Part shown: positions 18,288-27,902 of the stretch, piece by piece
Numbering within the stretch: the stretch's first letter is position 1
Layout of the letters: each line of letters begins with the position of its first letter
NCBI RefSeq assembly: GCF_002872335.1
Contig: NZ_NJAG01000011.1
Coordinates: 186,001-250,000 of the forward strand
Reading direction: 5' to 3'
Origin: Siphonobacter sp. BAB-5405
Lineage (GTDB): Bacteria > Bacteroidota > Bacteroidia > Cytophagales > Spirosomataceae
Length of the DNA stretch: 64,000 bases
Program-made: the position numbers and the translations under genes
The notes under the pieces: model-generated
Databases searched by the model: none
The model's input: the letters and a program-made list of their open reading frames with translations, nothing else
What the model was told of the DNA's origin: nothing

Positions 18288-21200
18288 TTATTCTCCTTTG
18301 AGGTATTGAATCGTGATGATCGAGTTATTGTAGTTCCGGACAACATCCAGGTATTCGGCCCGGATCTGGAACGCCTGCTGCAGGTTCAGCAGAAAGTTGT
18401 AGTAGCCAATGCTTCCCAGGCGGTAACTATCCTGAGCGGCTTTGACGATTTCGTCTGCCTGATTGAGGGCAAAGGTTTCATAATAGTCCAGCGACTCCCG
18501 GTAGGTGCGGTAATCCGACGCCGCTTTATCATAAGCACCCCGTAGCTCGTAGCCACTTAGCGAAATCTGTTGCTGGGCAATTTCAATATCCTTACGGGCC
18601 CCCGCCTGACGGGAACGGTACTGCCACTGCCAGAGCGGTACCGTCAGACCAAACTCCCAACGGTAGACCGCTGGTGTTTCCCTGCTGCCCTGATTCATGT
18701 AGCCTAATGAAATACCGGGTAATTGCCGGCTTTTTTCAACTTGCAGTAACTTTTCATTGTACCGGCGATTTTCTTCGAAATACGCTACCCGAGGGTTCGA
18801 AGAAAAAGACGTATCCGACGCTGAAATGGTCGAAGCGTAGTTCAGTCGTTTAAAATCTCCTCTGACTTTTCGTGTACTATCCGGAGCCAGCCCCGTCAGA
18901 ATCCAGAGCTGGATACGGGAGCCGCGAAGCCGGGCTCGCGACTGTTTGAGGTAAATCTGGTTTTCGCGGTATTGAGACTCAGCGTTCAGACGTTCAATTC
19001 GAGAAATTTGTCCGACATTCAGGCGTACGTCCGTCACCCGAACGAAATTCGAAAGCAGACTATCCTGCTTTTCGAAGTTCTGAATCACCCGCTCGTAGTA
19101 CAGAATGTCGTTAAAAACCGAGCGAACCTGATACGAGAGTTCATTAAACGTCACGTTCTTTTCCGCCTGATTTACTTTCACCAGTTGTTTCTGAGCTCTT
19201 CGCTGGTTGCTGTAAACGGTAGGAAACTGGATCGTCTGGAAAAAACCCAACCGATAGTTCTCGCCACTCGGAGCCTGCGTGTAAATACGGGGTGGCTCAA
19301 TATTGAGCGTTGCTGGCAGGAGTACCTGCTCCCGTTCAATTCGCAGATCGGCCAGACGCGTCTGGGGATTGTGTTGTCTGGTTAAGTTCAAAGCCTGATC
19401 CAGCGTTAGTTCGCGTACATCTTCAACAGCTCCTACTTCGGGTTTCGTAGGAATGGCCTGGTTAGGCGTGATTTGAGCCGTAGCAGCCAGCAGACCCGTA
19501 GCGAGTAGTAGAACAATGGTAGTGGTAACCGGTACCGCTTTAGCTTTTACACCACCCGTCAACCCACCTTTTTTCGGCTTCCCAGCGAACATGGCGTACA
19601 GAATCGGTAAGACAATGAGAGTCAGAACCGTAGCCGTCAGCAGACCCCCAATCACCACCGTTGCCAGGGGCTTCTGTACTTCTGAACCGACGCTGGTTGA
19701 CAAGGCCATGGGCATAAAGCCGAGTGCCGCCACAAACGAAGTCATCAGTACCGGGCGGAAGCGTTCTTCAATCCCTTTCAGTACCCGCTCGTTGGGGTCG
19801 TCGATCCCTTCATCACCCAGGGCGTTGAAGTGACTGACCAGTAGAATTCCATTCAATACGGCTACCCCAAACAGAGCGATAAAGCCAACCCCGGCGGAAA
19901 TACTGAAGTTCATGTCCCGAATCAGCAGTGAGAATACCCCTCCCACTGCCGACAAGGGTACTACGGCGTAAATCAGGAAGCTGTCGCGGAAATTGCGGAA
20001 GGTCAGATACAACAGGCCAAAGATGACGAGCAGGGCAATCGGTACGACAATCGAAAGCCGGTCTTTCGCCCGTCCAAAGTTCTCGAAGTCGCCTCCGTAG
20101 TTGATCTCGTATCCCTTGGGGAGTTTTACTTTGGCGTCCACCTGTTTGATCACGTCGCTTACCACCGACTGCAAGTCACGGCCCCGGACGTTGAAGCCCA
20201 GGTTTACGACCCGTTTCATATTTTCGTGTACAATCTCCGAGGGTCCAATGGTTTCCGAGATGGTGGCAATGTCCCGCAATGGAATCGGGTTATTATTCTG
20301 ATCGTTAATGAGCAGGTTTTCAATGTTTTCGGGACGCGTCCGGTCTTCGCCCGTCAGTCGAAGCGTTACGTCAAAACGACGATCATCTTCGTAGACCACA
20401 CCCGCCGTCGCACCCCCGAAGGCCATCTGAATGGCCCGGTTTACCTGTTCAACCTTGATTCCGTATACGGCCATCCGCTGCCGGTCGTAGTGAATATTCA
20501 ACTGCGGCAGACCAAATACCTTGCTCCCTTTCACGTCTACGGCTCCGGGTACATTGCGTACGATCTGAATGATCTGCTTGGTTTTCTTTACCAGCGTATC
20601 CAGGTCCGTTCCGTATAACTGTACCACTACCTGCGTCCGGGCTCCGGAAATCATATCGTTGACCCGGCTTTCGATGGGTTGCGAAATGGCGTAGAGTGGA
20701 CCGGGGAACTGCGACATATACTCATTCATCTTGATCGCCAGTTCCTGCTGATTGGTCGCCTTGGTCCAGTGCTTTTTATCCTTCAGCTCGACGTATACCT
20801 CCTGCGATTCCAGCGGCAAGGGATCGACTTTCACTTCGGACGTACCAATTTTTGAGACAACTCCTTCGACCTCATCCGGAAATTCTTTCATAATCCCCGC
20901 CTGAAAAATCTGGCTCTGGCGAATCGATTCCGTCAGTGGCGTACCCACGGGCAAATCCATATCCACGACCATGTCGCCTTCCTGAATCTGCGGCATAAAC
21001 TCACCCCCGATTTTCCCGAAACCGATGATCCCGGCAGTCAGTACTGCCAGGGCAAACAGAATCACCGCCCACTTCACGCGTAAGCCCGCCCGTACCACGG
21101 GACGCAACCCTTTTAGGAAGAACTGAACAATTTTTTCCGAGAAGCCATCGTGGTGTGCCGACTTCGGCGGTCGTAACATGACGGCACACATCATCGGTAC

Positions 21201-22691
21201 GTAGGTAACCGCCAGTAACAAGGCTCCGATGATGGCAAAGGCTACCGTTTTGGCCATGGGCGAGAACATCTTTCCTTCAATTCCTTGTAAGGTCAGAATG
21301 GGAACGTATACAATCAGGATGATCAGGCCACCGAAAATCACCGATTTTTTTACTTCCGCCGCCGCCGAAATAACAACTTCCTGCCGATCCGCGAAAGTCA
21401 TTTTCTTGCCTTGGAATTTACTCATACGTAGGGCCAGGAAAAGTACGGCGGACTCGACGACAATGATCGCCGGATCGACCAGCAGACCAAAGTCAATCGC
21501 TCCCAGACTCATCACGTTTCCAACTACCCCAAATTCCTTCATCCAGATAAAGGCAAAGAGCATGGCCAGCGGAATAACCGAAGCCGCGAGCAAACTGGCC
21601 CGCCAATTGCCCAGGAAGATCAGAATGACAATCATGACGATGATGGCCCCTTCCACGAGGTTTTTTGCTACTGTTGCAATGGCGGCGTTCACCAGTTTCG
21701 AGCGATCCAGGAAAGGCTCGATGGTGAGTCCAGGGGGCAATTCTTTCTGAATTTCGGTGAAACGCTCCTTCAAACGGGAAATTACTTCGTTTCCGTTGGC
21801 TCCTTTCATCATCAGAATGGAACCACCGACGACCTCGCCCTCACCGTTGTTGGACAAAGCTCCGAAACGTAAAGCGTGGCCAAATTCTACATCGGCTACG
21901 TCTTTGACCAGAATGGGTACATTGCCGTTTTTCTTCACTACAGCATTGGCAATGTCTTCGAGTGAAGCAGCCAGACCAATACCGCGAATGGTAAATGCCT
22001 TGTTTTCCTTTTCAATGTAGGCACCGCCCGTATTGCTGTTGCCCTTGTTCAGAGCTTCGTATAATTCATCTACCGTAACGCCCAGTGCCCGCATACGGTC
22101 GGTTTTGATCTGAGCCTGATATTCTTTGGCGTATCCTCCGTAACCACTTACGTCGGCCACGCCGGGCAAACCGAGTAATTTACGCCGTACGACCCAATCC
22201 TGAATGGTACGGATTTCAGTCAGCGTATAGGGGCTGTTATTGAGGTCTTTCGGACGAATAACGTATTGAAAAATTTCGCCCAAACCCGTCGATACGGGTC
22301 CCAGGATGGGCGTACCGGCCCCTTCCGGAATTTCGGCCTGTACCTGTGTCAGGCGTTCAAAGACCTGCTGACGAGCCCAGTAGATATCCGTATCATCCGT
22401 GAAAATCAGTTTTACCACGGATGAACCAAATTTGGAATAGGAACGCACTTCCGTCAATCCCGGAATATTGGCCATGGCCATTTCCAGGGGCGTGGTGATG
22501 TATCGTTCAATTTCGAGAGAAGATAAATTCGGAGAATTGGTAATTACATCTACCTGCTGGTTGGTTACATCAGGTACTGCGTCAATGGGTAGTGTTTTTA
22601 ATGAATAGCCACCCCAAATGGCCATTACCAGCACCAGAAGTCCAATCGTAAACGGACTTCGGACGCTGAATGCGATAATTTTATCGATCAT
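18288..22691 (-). CDS. CusA/CzcA-type heavy-metal RND pump fused to a TolC-family channel
   Basis: 1467 residues, one frame. Residues 1 to about 1040 are a complete CusA/CzcA proton-driven pump: first helix with SPFTIGLLVLVMAIWGGYSL, DAVPDVTNQQV, a TM4 segment AIDFGLLVDPAIIVVESA with the relay aspartate, and twelve hydrophobic segments. Residues about 1090-1467 are a TolC/CusC outer-membrane factor (LTLDQALNLTRQHNPQTRLADL ... duplicated helical repeats). Between them, at about 1050-1073, lies a signal-peptide-like stretch ending LLAATAQ. Such fusions are known in Bacteroidota; cleavage at this site is inference. With the adaptor it forms a full tripartite pump. Confidence 0.93.
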   Translation of the reverse strand: MIDKIIAFSVRSPFTIGLLVLVMAIWGGYSLKTLPIDAVPDVTNQQVDVITNSPNLSSLEIERYITTPLEMAMANIPGLTEVRSYSKFGSSVVKLIFTDDTDIYWARQQVFERLTQVQAEIPEGAGTPILGPVSTGLGEIFQYVIRPKDLNNSPYTLTEIRTIQDWVVRRKLLGLPGVADVSGYGGYAKEYQAQIKTDRMRALGVTVDELYEALNKGNSNTGGAYIEKENKAFTIRGIGLAASLEDIANAVVKKNGNVPILVKDVADVEFGHALRFGALSNNGEGEVVGGSILMMKGANGNEVISRLKERFTEIQKELPPGLTIEPFLDRSKLVNAAIATVAKNLVEGAIIVMIVILIFLGNWRASLLAASVIPLAMLFAFIWMKEFGVVGNVMSLGAIDFGLLVDPAIIVVESAVLFLALRMSKFQGKKMTFADRQEVVISAAAEVKKSVIFGGLIILIVYVPILTLQGIEGKMFSPMAKTVAFAIIGALLLAVTYVPMMCAVMLRPPKSAHHDGFSEKIVQFFLKGLRPVVRAGLRVKWAVILFALAVLTAGIIGFGKIGGEFMPQIQEGDMVVDMDLPVGTPLTESIRQSQIFQAGIMKEFPDEVEGVVSKIGTSEVKVDPLPLESQEVYVELKDKKHWTKATNQQELAIKMNEYMSQFPGPLYAISQPIESRVNDMISGARTQVVVQLYGTDLDTLVKKTKQIIQIVRNVPGAVDVKGSKVFGLPQLNIHYDRQRMAVYGIKVEQVNRAIQMAFGGATAGVVYEDDRRFDVTLRLTGEDRTRPENIENLLINDQNNNPIPLRDIATISETIGPSEIVHENMKRVVNLGFNVRGRDLQSVVSDVIKQVDAKVKLPKGYEINYGGDFENFGRAKDRLSIVVPIALLVIFGLLYLTFRNFRDSFLIYAVVPLSAVGGVFSLLIRDMNFSISAGVGFIALFGVAVLNGILLVSHFNALGDEGIDDPNERVLKGIEERFRPVLMTSFVAALGFMPMALSTSVGSEVQKPLATVVIGGLLTATVLTLIVLPILYAMFAGKPKKGGLTGGVKAKAVPVTTTIVLLLATGLLAATAQITPNQAIPTKPEVGAVEDVRELTLDQALNLTRQHNPQTRLADLRIEREQVLLPATLNIEPPRIYTQAPSGENYRLGFFQTIQFPTVYSNQRRAQKQLVKVNQAEKNVTFNELSYQVRSVFNDILYYERVIQNFEKQDSLLSNFVRVTDVRLNVGQISRIERLNAESQYRENQIYLKQSRARLRGSRIQLWILTGLAPDSTRKVRGDFKRLNYASTISASDTSFSSNPRVAYFEENRRYNEKLLQVEKSRQLPGISLGYMNQGSRETPAVYRWEFGLTVPLWQWQYRSRQAGARKDIEIAQQQISLSGYELRGAYDKAASDYRTYRESLDYYETFALNQADEIVKAAQDSYRLGSIGYYNFLLNLQQAFQIRAEYLDVVRNYNNSIITIQYLKGE

Positions 22692-22795
22692 AGCGGTCAG
22701 GGATACAACAAGGACTACCCTGTGTATCCATTGGTTTCAGTAAAGAATAAGCAACTGGCCCAGCCAGAAATAGCTGAGAAATGGAAAGGAGGAAA

Positions 22796-23191
22796 TTAGT
22801 CCAACTGCGGGGGTGGACTAATCAAAACGCCATCAATCGATTGATAATGGCTGCAATACTGAAATAAACCGGCTTGTTTGAGAAGAATCAGCCAGAAACG
22901 CCGGGACTGAGAAGTTAATAGGGCAGCGTCGAGGTGATGGAAGTCGGAAACATGGTGGCTATGTTCTTCCCCGGAATTCGTATCCCAGTGTTCGTCATCT
23001 GGCATACTGTCACTCTTCCAATACCGGATTTTTTTCTTACAATCCGGATCTTTGTCTGCCATAAAAGTAGAAGTATTTCTTTCTAAAGTACAATTATTTT
23101 CCACCCAGAAAGGTAAACCATAGGCGGAGGTACCTAGTAGAAAAAATACCATCAAACAGAGATACATTCGCATTATTATTCTGTTTGTCAA
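22796..23191 (-). CDS. Small secreted His-rich protein upstream of metal efflux genes
   Basis: 131 residues; internal Met at 7 or 9 could be the true start, giving MRMYLCLMVFFLLGTSAYG as a signal peptide. The mature part has a Cys pair region (NNCTLERN ... DPDCKKK) and a histidine cluster EEHSHHVSDFHH at about 73-84, suitable for metal binding. It lies 104 bases upstream of the pump gene on the same strand, so it is probably the first gene of the efflux operon. A metal-sensing or metallochaperone role is inferred from context only. Confidence 0.6.
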   Translation of the reverse strand: MTNRIIMRMYLCLMVFFLLGTSAYGLPFWVENNCTLERNTSTFMADKDPDCKKKIRYWKSDSMPDDEHWDTNSGEEHSHHVSDFHHLDAALLTSQSRRFWLILLKQAGLFQYCSHYQSIDGVLISPPPQLD

Positions 23192-23362
23192 CTTCTCTTT
23201 AACTAAAATCTGGCTATTAACTACTTCAAAGGAATTAAATTTTAATTAGAATTTCAAGTTATAAAGCAGATAAAATACAATTTCGATAGGTATTTGCGAC
23301 CAATCCGGGGATTTTAGATAGGTAGCTGCTGGGGCTCTCAAGCCGATACGTGGGAGCACAAA

Positions 23363-23395
23363 AAAAATGGGAAGAGCCTAGCTCTTCCCATTTTT
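23363..23395 (-). terminator. Terminator of otsAB
   Basis: Perfect 15-base arms 23363-23377 and 23381-23395 with a 3-base loop, A/T tails on both sides; 20 bases beyond the stop. Confidence 0.92.
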
Positions 23396-23414
23396 ACTAC
23401 CCACTGACGCTGCC

Positions 23415-25673
23415 TTAAGCAGAAGCCAGATGCGGATTAGGTGTTAATTCTACATTGGGCGGTGTGTCCATACTGGTGAAGCGTTGCAGGAAACTTAAGA
23501 CAGCTCCCGTATCTGGCAGACTGTAGCGAGCCAGCGTTTTCTGCTGCCCTACTTTAATAGTAATGGCCCGGTCGGCCAGTGTCCGGAACATGTCTTCATC
23601 GGTACGGTCATCGCCAATGGCCAGGATAAAATCATACTGATCATCCGAGGCTAAACGGCTAGCAACGCTTCCTTTATCTACACCCGTCACCCGTACCTCT
23701 ACGACCTTGTTTCCATCAATTACCTGTAGCTGATGGCCCGTCAGTCCATGTAAGGTATCAATGAGCTCACGGGACTGGGCAAAACCCAGATCAGCTCCGG
23801 TATTCCGGTAATGCCAGGCTAGAGAGTGCGTTTTCTCTTCCACAAAGGTTCCCGGACAACGTTGTACGGCCAGATTCATGGCCTGCTGAATATTGCTTCG
23901 CCATTCGGGCAGAAAAGCTTCCGGGTTTTCCTGCCAGTTTCCATCCGGCAATCGTACCGCCGCTCCGTGTTCGGCAACCAGTTGAATCGAGAGCGATCCG
24001 AACCAGTTTTCCAGCGTCTTTTTATCCCGACCACTAATGATGACAATGCGATTCTGGGGTACATTAGCCAACTCGCTCAACAACTCAATCACTCGTTCAC
24101 TGGGTCGGGCTAAATCGGGAAACTTAGCGAAGGGAACTAGCGTACCGTCGTAGTCCAGCAATAAAAGCCGCTTTTGGGCTTTCTGATAATTATCCATAAG
24201 TTCTTTGCGTAATGCCACATTCAGCAGGCGTACTTCCCACTGGTTTTGCTGGGCTTTAGCATTAAATAATTGGGTTAAAAAATCATCCGCCCACTGGACC
24301 ACGTCATAGTCCCGAATACGGGTTTGCATGCGTTTGATTCGCTCAGCCTGCGTTTTAACGGGCATGGACAGGGCTTCTTCAATAGCTAAAGCCATCCCTA
24401 CCCGATCCGTAGGATTAATAAGTAAAGCCTCGCCTAATTCAGCGGCGGCTCCGGCTACTTCACTGAGAATCAATACGCCTTGTTCGTCCTGGCGGGAGGC
24501 GATAAACTCTTTGGCTACTAGATTCATACCATCCCGAATTGGGGTGATTAATGCCACATCGCAAGCCGTGTAGTAGGCACACAGTTGCTCGAAGGAAAGA
24601 CTGCGATACTGATAGACCAGCGGCTGCCAACTGACCGTAGCAAAACGCCCGTTGATCCGACCGATGTTTTCTTCGATCATCTGCTTCCGTTCACCGTACG
24701 AAGTGATTTCGCTACGGGAGGGTACTACAACCATAACAAAGTTGATCTTGCCGTGCCATTCCGGGTGGTTTTCCAGGAATTTCTCGTATCCCTGTAATCG
24801 GTTCAAGACGCCTTTCGTATAGTCAAGCCGATCCACCGAAAAGAGAAGTTTATTTCCCTGTAACTGCTGATGAATGGCTTCCCGCTCGGCGACAACTCCG
24901 GGCAGACGATAAGAGGAGTTGAACCGATCGTAGTCAATACTAATGGGAAAGAGATCAACACGTACCGGACGGTTGGGAATCTGAACAAAACGTAGTTTGC
25001 TTTCAATCCCTAACAGCCGTTGAACTGATTTTTCGAAATGCTGTACGTAATCGTTAGTATGGAATCCGATGAGGTCGGCTCCCAGCATTCCCTGCAGTAA
25101 TCCTTCCCGCCAGCGGTTGGGCAACATGCGATACACTTCAAACGATGGAAAAGGAATATGCAGGAAGAAACCAATGGTCGCTTCCGGGCAACGCTCCCGT
25201 AGCAGGGCCGGTAATAACATCAAGTGGTAATCCTGTACCCATAGGACATCGTCAGGTTGATATAATTCGGCCAGACGATCCGCAAACACAGTGTTTGCCT
25301 GTTGATACGCCTGCCAATTGGGTTCTTTAAATTCAGCAAATGATGGAAAATAATGGAAGAGCGGCCAGATGGTTGAATTGGAAAGACCGTTGTAAAAACC
25401 ATCATTCACATCATCATCGAGCCAAAGTGGCTCAATTTTAAATGTTCCGGTCGAACGTTTGCTCTGTTGAAATTCTTCCCAAAGCTCACGACTAAAATCA
25501 GCGTTGCCTACCCATACTACTTCTTCGGGTTCAAAGGAAGAGCGGTCCTGAGCTTGTAGATAGCTTTTTAATGCGGTAGCCAAGCCACCCGCACTTTCCA
25601 GCAATTGTACGGTTGATTCCTGCCGTACTAACTGAATGGGTAATCGATTGGAAATTATGAAAAGTCGTTTCAT
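23415..25673 (-). CDS. Bifunctional trehalose-6-phosphate synthase/phosphatase
   Basis: 752 residues from the ATG at 25673 (MKRLFIISNRLPIQL); nine upstream in-frame residues are dismissed. Residues 1 to about 470 are a GT20 synthase: ISNRLP, WVQDYHLMLLP, FFLHIPFPSFEVY, GFHTNDYVQHF, DRLDYTKG and DGMNLVAKEF are all present. From about 495 a HAD phosphatase follows: LLLDYDGTLVPF with nucleophile Asp, ISGRDKKTLENWFG, and GDDRTDEDMF. Together they make trehalose from UDP-glucose and glucose-6-phosphate via trehalose-6-phosphate, an osmotic or desiccation protectant. Monocistronic with its own terminator. Confidence 0.95.
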   Translation of the reverse strand: MKRLFIISNRLPIQLVRQESTVQLLESAGGLATALKSYLQAQDRSSFEPEEVVWVGNADFSRELWEEFQQSKRSTGTFKIEPLWLDDDVNDGFYNGLSNSTIWPLFHYFPSFAEFKEPNWQAYQQANTVFADRLAELYQPDDVLWVQDYHLMLLPALLRERCPEATIGFFLHIPFPSFEVYRMLPNRWREGLLQGMLGADLIGFHTNDYVQHFEKSVQRLLGIESKLRFVQIPNRPVRVDLFPISIDYDRFNSSYRLPGVVAEREAIHQQLQGNKLLFSVDRLDYTKGVLNRLQGYEKFLENHPEWHGKINFVMVVVPSRSEITSYGERKQMIEENIGRINGRFATVSWQPLVYQYRSLSFEQLCAYYTACDVALITPIRDGMNLVAKEFIASRQDEQGVLILSEVAGAAAELGEALLINPTDRVGMALAIEEALSMPVKTQAERIKRMQTRIRDYDVVQWADDFLTQLFNAKAQQNQWEVRLLNVALRKELMDNYQKAQKRLLLLDYDGTLVPFAKFPDLARPSERVIELLSELANVPQNRIVIISGRDKKTLENWFGSLSIQLVAEHGAAVRLPDGNWQENPEAFLPEWRSNIQQAMNLAVQRCPGTFVEEKTHSLAWHYRNTGADLGFAQSRELIDTLHGLTGHQLQVIDGNKVVEVRVTGVDKGSVASRLASDDQYDFILAIGDDRTDEDMFRTLADRAITIKVGQQKTLARYSLPDTGAVLSFLQRFTSMDTPPNVELTPNPHLASA

Positions 25674-25960
25674 AGAGTTCGGTGGCAGATTCATAGGCAT
25701 TCCTTACAAAAACCCGCCCTAGGAGTGAAGAAACGGCTGGGCTGGGGAAAAACGAGGAATAGACTTCCAGTTTTTCCGGACATTGAGCGACGACAGTCTC
25801 CCCGAGGAATGCATGCTTAACTGTTCAAAAGAACAGGTATACGCATCTCAAAACGGGAAGATAACCGCGAACGCAACGGCTCGTTTCAGAAAATAAATGG
25901 GTCCTTTCGATAAAATAATCGTCTGGTTCGGACCAAACAGGAAGCGAAAGCAGGAAGGCT

Positions 25961-26122
25961 TTAAGCGACTCCTCCCATAATAAGCAGGTAAGCAATTCCG
26001 GCGACTAAGGTACCAATGCCAAGCAAAGGAGCATTTTCGAAATTCGGTAACAAGCGAAGATGACGTAATTTGCGACGGCGGAGCCTTGACCAGGCTAATA
26101 CATGAATGGGTTCTACTATCAT
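25961..26122 (-). CDS. Small basic single-pass membrane protein (53 residues)
   Basis: Reading the minus strand from the ATG at 26122 gives 53 residues: N-terminal polar part with a basic cluster (WSRLRRRKLRHLRLL at 11-25) and a C-terminal membrane helix (LLGIGTLVAGIAYLLIMGG at about 33-51). The strong basic-then-hydrophobic layout, favouring cytoplasmic N-terminus, is unlikely in random sequence. It fills part of a 690-base gap between otsAB and the DUF952 gene, on the strand of otsAB. No family recognised. Confidence 0.5.
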   Translation of the reverse strand: MIVEPIHVLAWSRLRRRKLRHLRLLPNFENAPLLGIGTLVAGIAYLLIMGGVA

Positions 26123-26364
26123 GGTCTAACTGGTTTGGTGCTGAACAAACGTAGGCATGAAGCCTTAGGCTGAGCTTAATGAATCATTAAAAACTACTTA
26201 AGGCGTCAAGCGAGCATTCCAGGCTGTATAATAATTAATGAATAGTTATATAAAAACTTAGGAATACCATGCCAAACTATACGTCATCCGTCAAAAAATA
26301 AAACTTTATACAATCGGCTGGTTTAGTACCTTTTTCGGTATCCAGCCTTACATCTTTACTGCTC
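26123..26364. other. Intergenic region with stem-loop upstream of DUF952 gene
   Basis: No gene seen. An interrupted stem-loop (GGCTGG 26316-26321 with CCAGCC 26342-26347, inner TACC/GGTA) lies 17 bases upstream of the DUF952 start and would be in its leader RNA. The stretch 25701-25960 on the other side of the small gene also holds nothing recognisable apart from the otsAB promoter region. Confidence 0.35.
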
Positions 26365-26664
26365 ATGTTATATCACGTTGTTCAGCCAGCCTATTGGTCG
26401 GCACTAGAGGAAGCAAATCCCTACACCCCCGAAACCTTTGCGGAAGAAGGGTTCATTCACCTAAGTACACAGGAACAGGTAGCGGGTGTACTGGAACGCT
26501 ATTACGCGGGCGTGCGACCTTTATTAGTACTACACCTGGACGAAACCCGATTTTCAGCCCCTTTACGCTACGAAGCCTCTACCGGGGGCGAACTCTTCCC
26601 TCATCTATACGGTCCGCTCAACCGGGATGCCATCGTACAAATTGAGACGCTGCCGGAAGTTTAG
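26365..26664 (+). CDS. DUF952-family protein
   Basis: 99 residues, soluble. It shows the family pattern: short N-terminal strand MLYHVVQP, then YTPETFAEEGFIHLST, LVLHLDETRFSAPLRYE and FPHLYGPLNRDAIV. The family fold is related to ADP-ribosyltransferase-like/glutathione-independent domains in some databases, but no activity is established. Upstream, same strand, of an oxidoreductase with 45 bases between, so they may share a transcript. Confidence 0.85.
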   Translation: MLYHVVQPAYWSALEEANPYTPETFAEEGFIHLSTQEQVAGVLERYYAGVRPLLVLHLDETRFSAPLRYEASTGGELFPHLYGPLNRDAIVQIETLPEV

Positions 26665-26709
26665 CGGTACAGGTTTTTTGGTACTAAAACTGAAACAACC
26701 TTCCAGTCA

Positions 26710-27828
26710 ATGCAATCGCTTCCCTACGAAACTCTCCGCCTCGGCGTTATTGGCATGGGCGGGTTTGGGCTATTTGCTACCCAACACTTCTTACAGGTTC
26801 CTGATACCCAACTCATTGCTATTGCCGGGACCTTCCGCGAACAGGCGAAGCAAGCCGCCCGCCGGTTTAAAGCCGATCTGCTGGAAACACCCGAAGAATT
26901 AGCAACCCGTACGGATATAGATGTCATTTATCTGGCCACGCCTCCTTCCCTACACTACGAACAGGCCATGCTTTGTCTGCGAAACGGCAAGCACGTCATT
27001 TGTGAAAAACCACTGGCACTCACGCCCGACCAGGGCCGGGAAATGCTGGCACTCGCTAAAGAACGGGGTCTAGTCATTATTACCAATCTGATGCAACGGT
27101 ATAATCCCATGATTGGCCGGGTTCAGCAGATCATCAAGCGTAATTTACTGGGAAAACCCATTCACGGTTACTTCGAAAACTACGCCAGCGATGAAGGCCT
27201 GGCTCCTACCCACTGGTTCTGGAATCGGGAAATTAGTGGCGGTATTTTCATCGAACACGCCGTTCACTTTTTCGATTTGTTCGAATACTGGCTGGGAGCC
27301 GGAACGGTCGTGGCCGCCCAACGGGTATTTCGGCCCGAAAGCGGTATTGAAGAACAGGTACAGGCCATTGTGAAATACGAAAACGACATACTCGTTAATT
27401 TTTACCACGGCTTCACGCAGCCGGGCCGCTTGGATCGCCAGGAATTACGAATCGTATTTGAGCATGGAGACATTACACTCGAAGAATGGGTGCCCACCCG
27501 ACTGACGTTGCGGGGCATTGTCAACGAAGAACAAACCCAGCAGCTACTCGATATTTTCCCGGGAGCCCGACTGGATATTTCAGCCTCGTACGGCGGTCCG
27601 GATCGGCAACAGCGAGGACGCCATAAAGACATTGAAGCCTTTCAGAAAATAGAGCTTCATTTCGGGGATGAAACAAACAAACAACACCTCTACGGGGATT
27701 TGCTTCGGGATTTCTTCACCGAGCAATCGGACTATTTGCGGGGTCGCGTTACCAAGCGAAAAAGTACGGAAGAAAACGGCTTACGTTCCCTGGAACTAGC
27801 GTATCAGGCCAGTCAGATGGCCCAGTAG
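26710..27828 (+). CDS. Gfo/Idh/MocA-family oxidoreductase
   Basis: 372 residues. N-terminal Rossmann domain with the dinucleotide motif GVIGMGGFG at about 13-21, then DVIYLATPPSLHYEQAMLCLRNGKHVICEKPLAL, where EKP supplies the conserved catalytic/cofactor lysine. The C-terminal alpha/beta domain contains GGIFIEHAVHFFDLFEYW with the HxxxD-like pair typical of the family. NAD(P)-dependent sugar or polyol dehydrogenase activity is expected; substrate cannot be told. Terminator follows. Confidence 0.88.
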   Translation: MQSLPYETLRLGVIGMGGFGLFATQHFLQVPDTQLIAIAGTFREQAKQAARRFKADLLETPEELATRTDIDVIYLATPPSLHYEQAMLCLRNGKHVICEKPLALTPDQGREMLALAKERGLVIITNLMQRYNPMIGRVQQIIKRNLLGKPIHGYFENYASDEGLAPTHWFWNREISGGIFIEHAVHFFDLFEYWLGAGTVVAAQRVFRPESGIEEQVQAIVKYENDILVNFYHGFTQPGRLDRQELRIVFEHGDITLEEWVPTRLTLRGIVNEEQTQQLLDIFPGARLDISASYGGPDRQQRGRHKDIEAFQKIELHFGDETNKQHLYGDLLRDFFTEQSDYLRGRVTKRKSTEENGLRSLELAYQASQMAQ

Positions 27829-27830
27829 TC

Positions 27831-27874
27831 ATAAAAAAGCCCCGAACACTCAAAAAGGTTCGGGGCTTTTTTAT
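27831..27874. terminator. Bidirectional terminator
   Basis: Perfect 17-base arms 27831-27847 and 27858-27874, A-rich left and T-rich right ends, between convergent genes. Confidence 0.92.
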
Positions 27875-27902
27875 GGAATTGCTCACACCGAAGGACGCTA
27901 CG

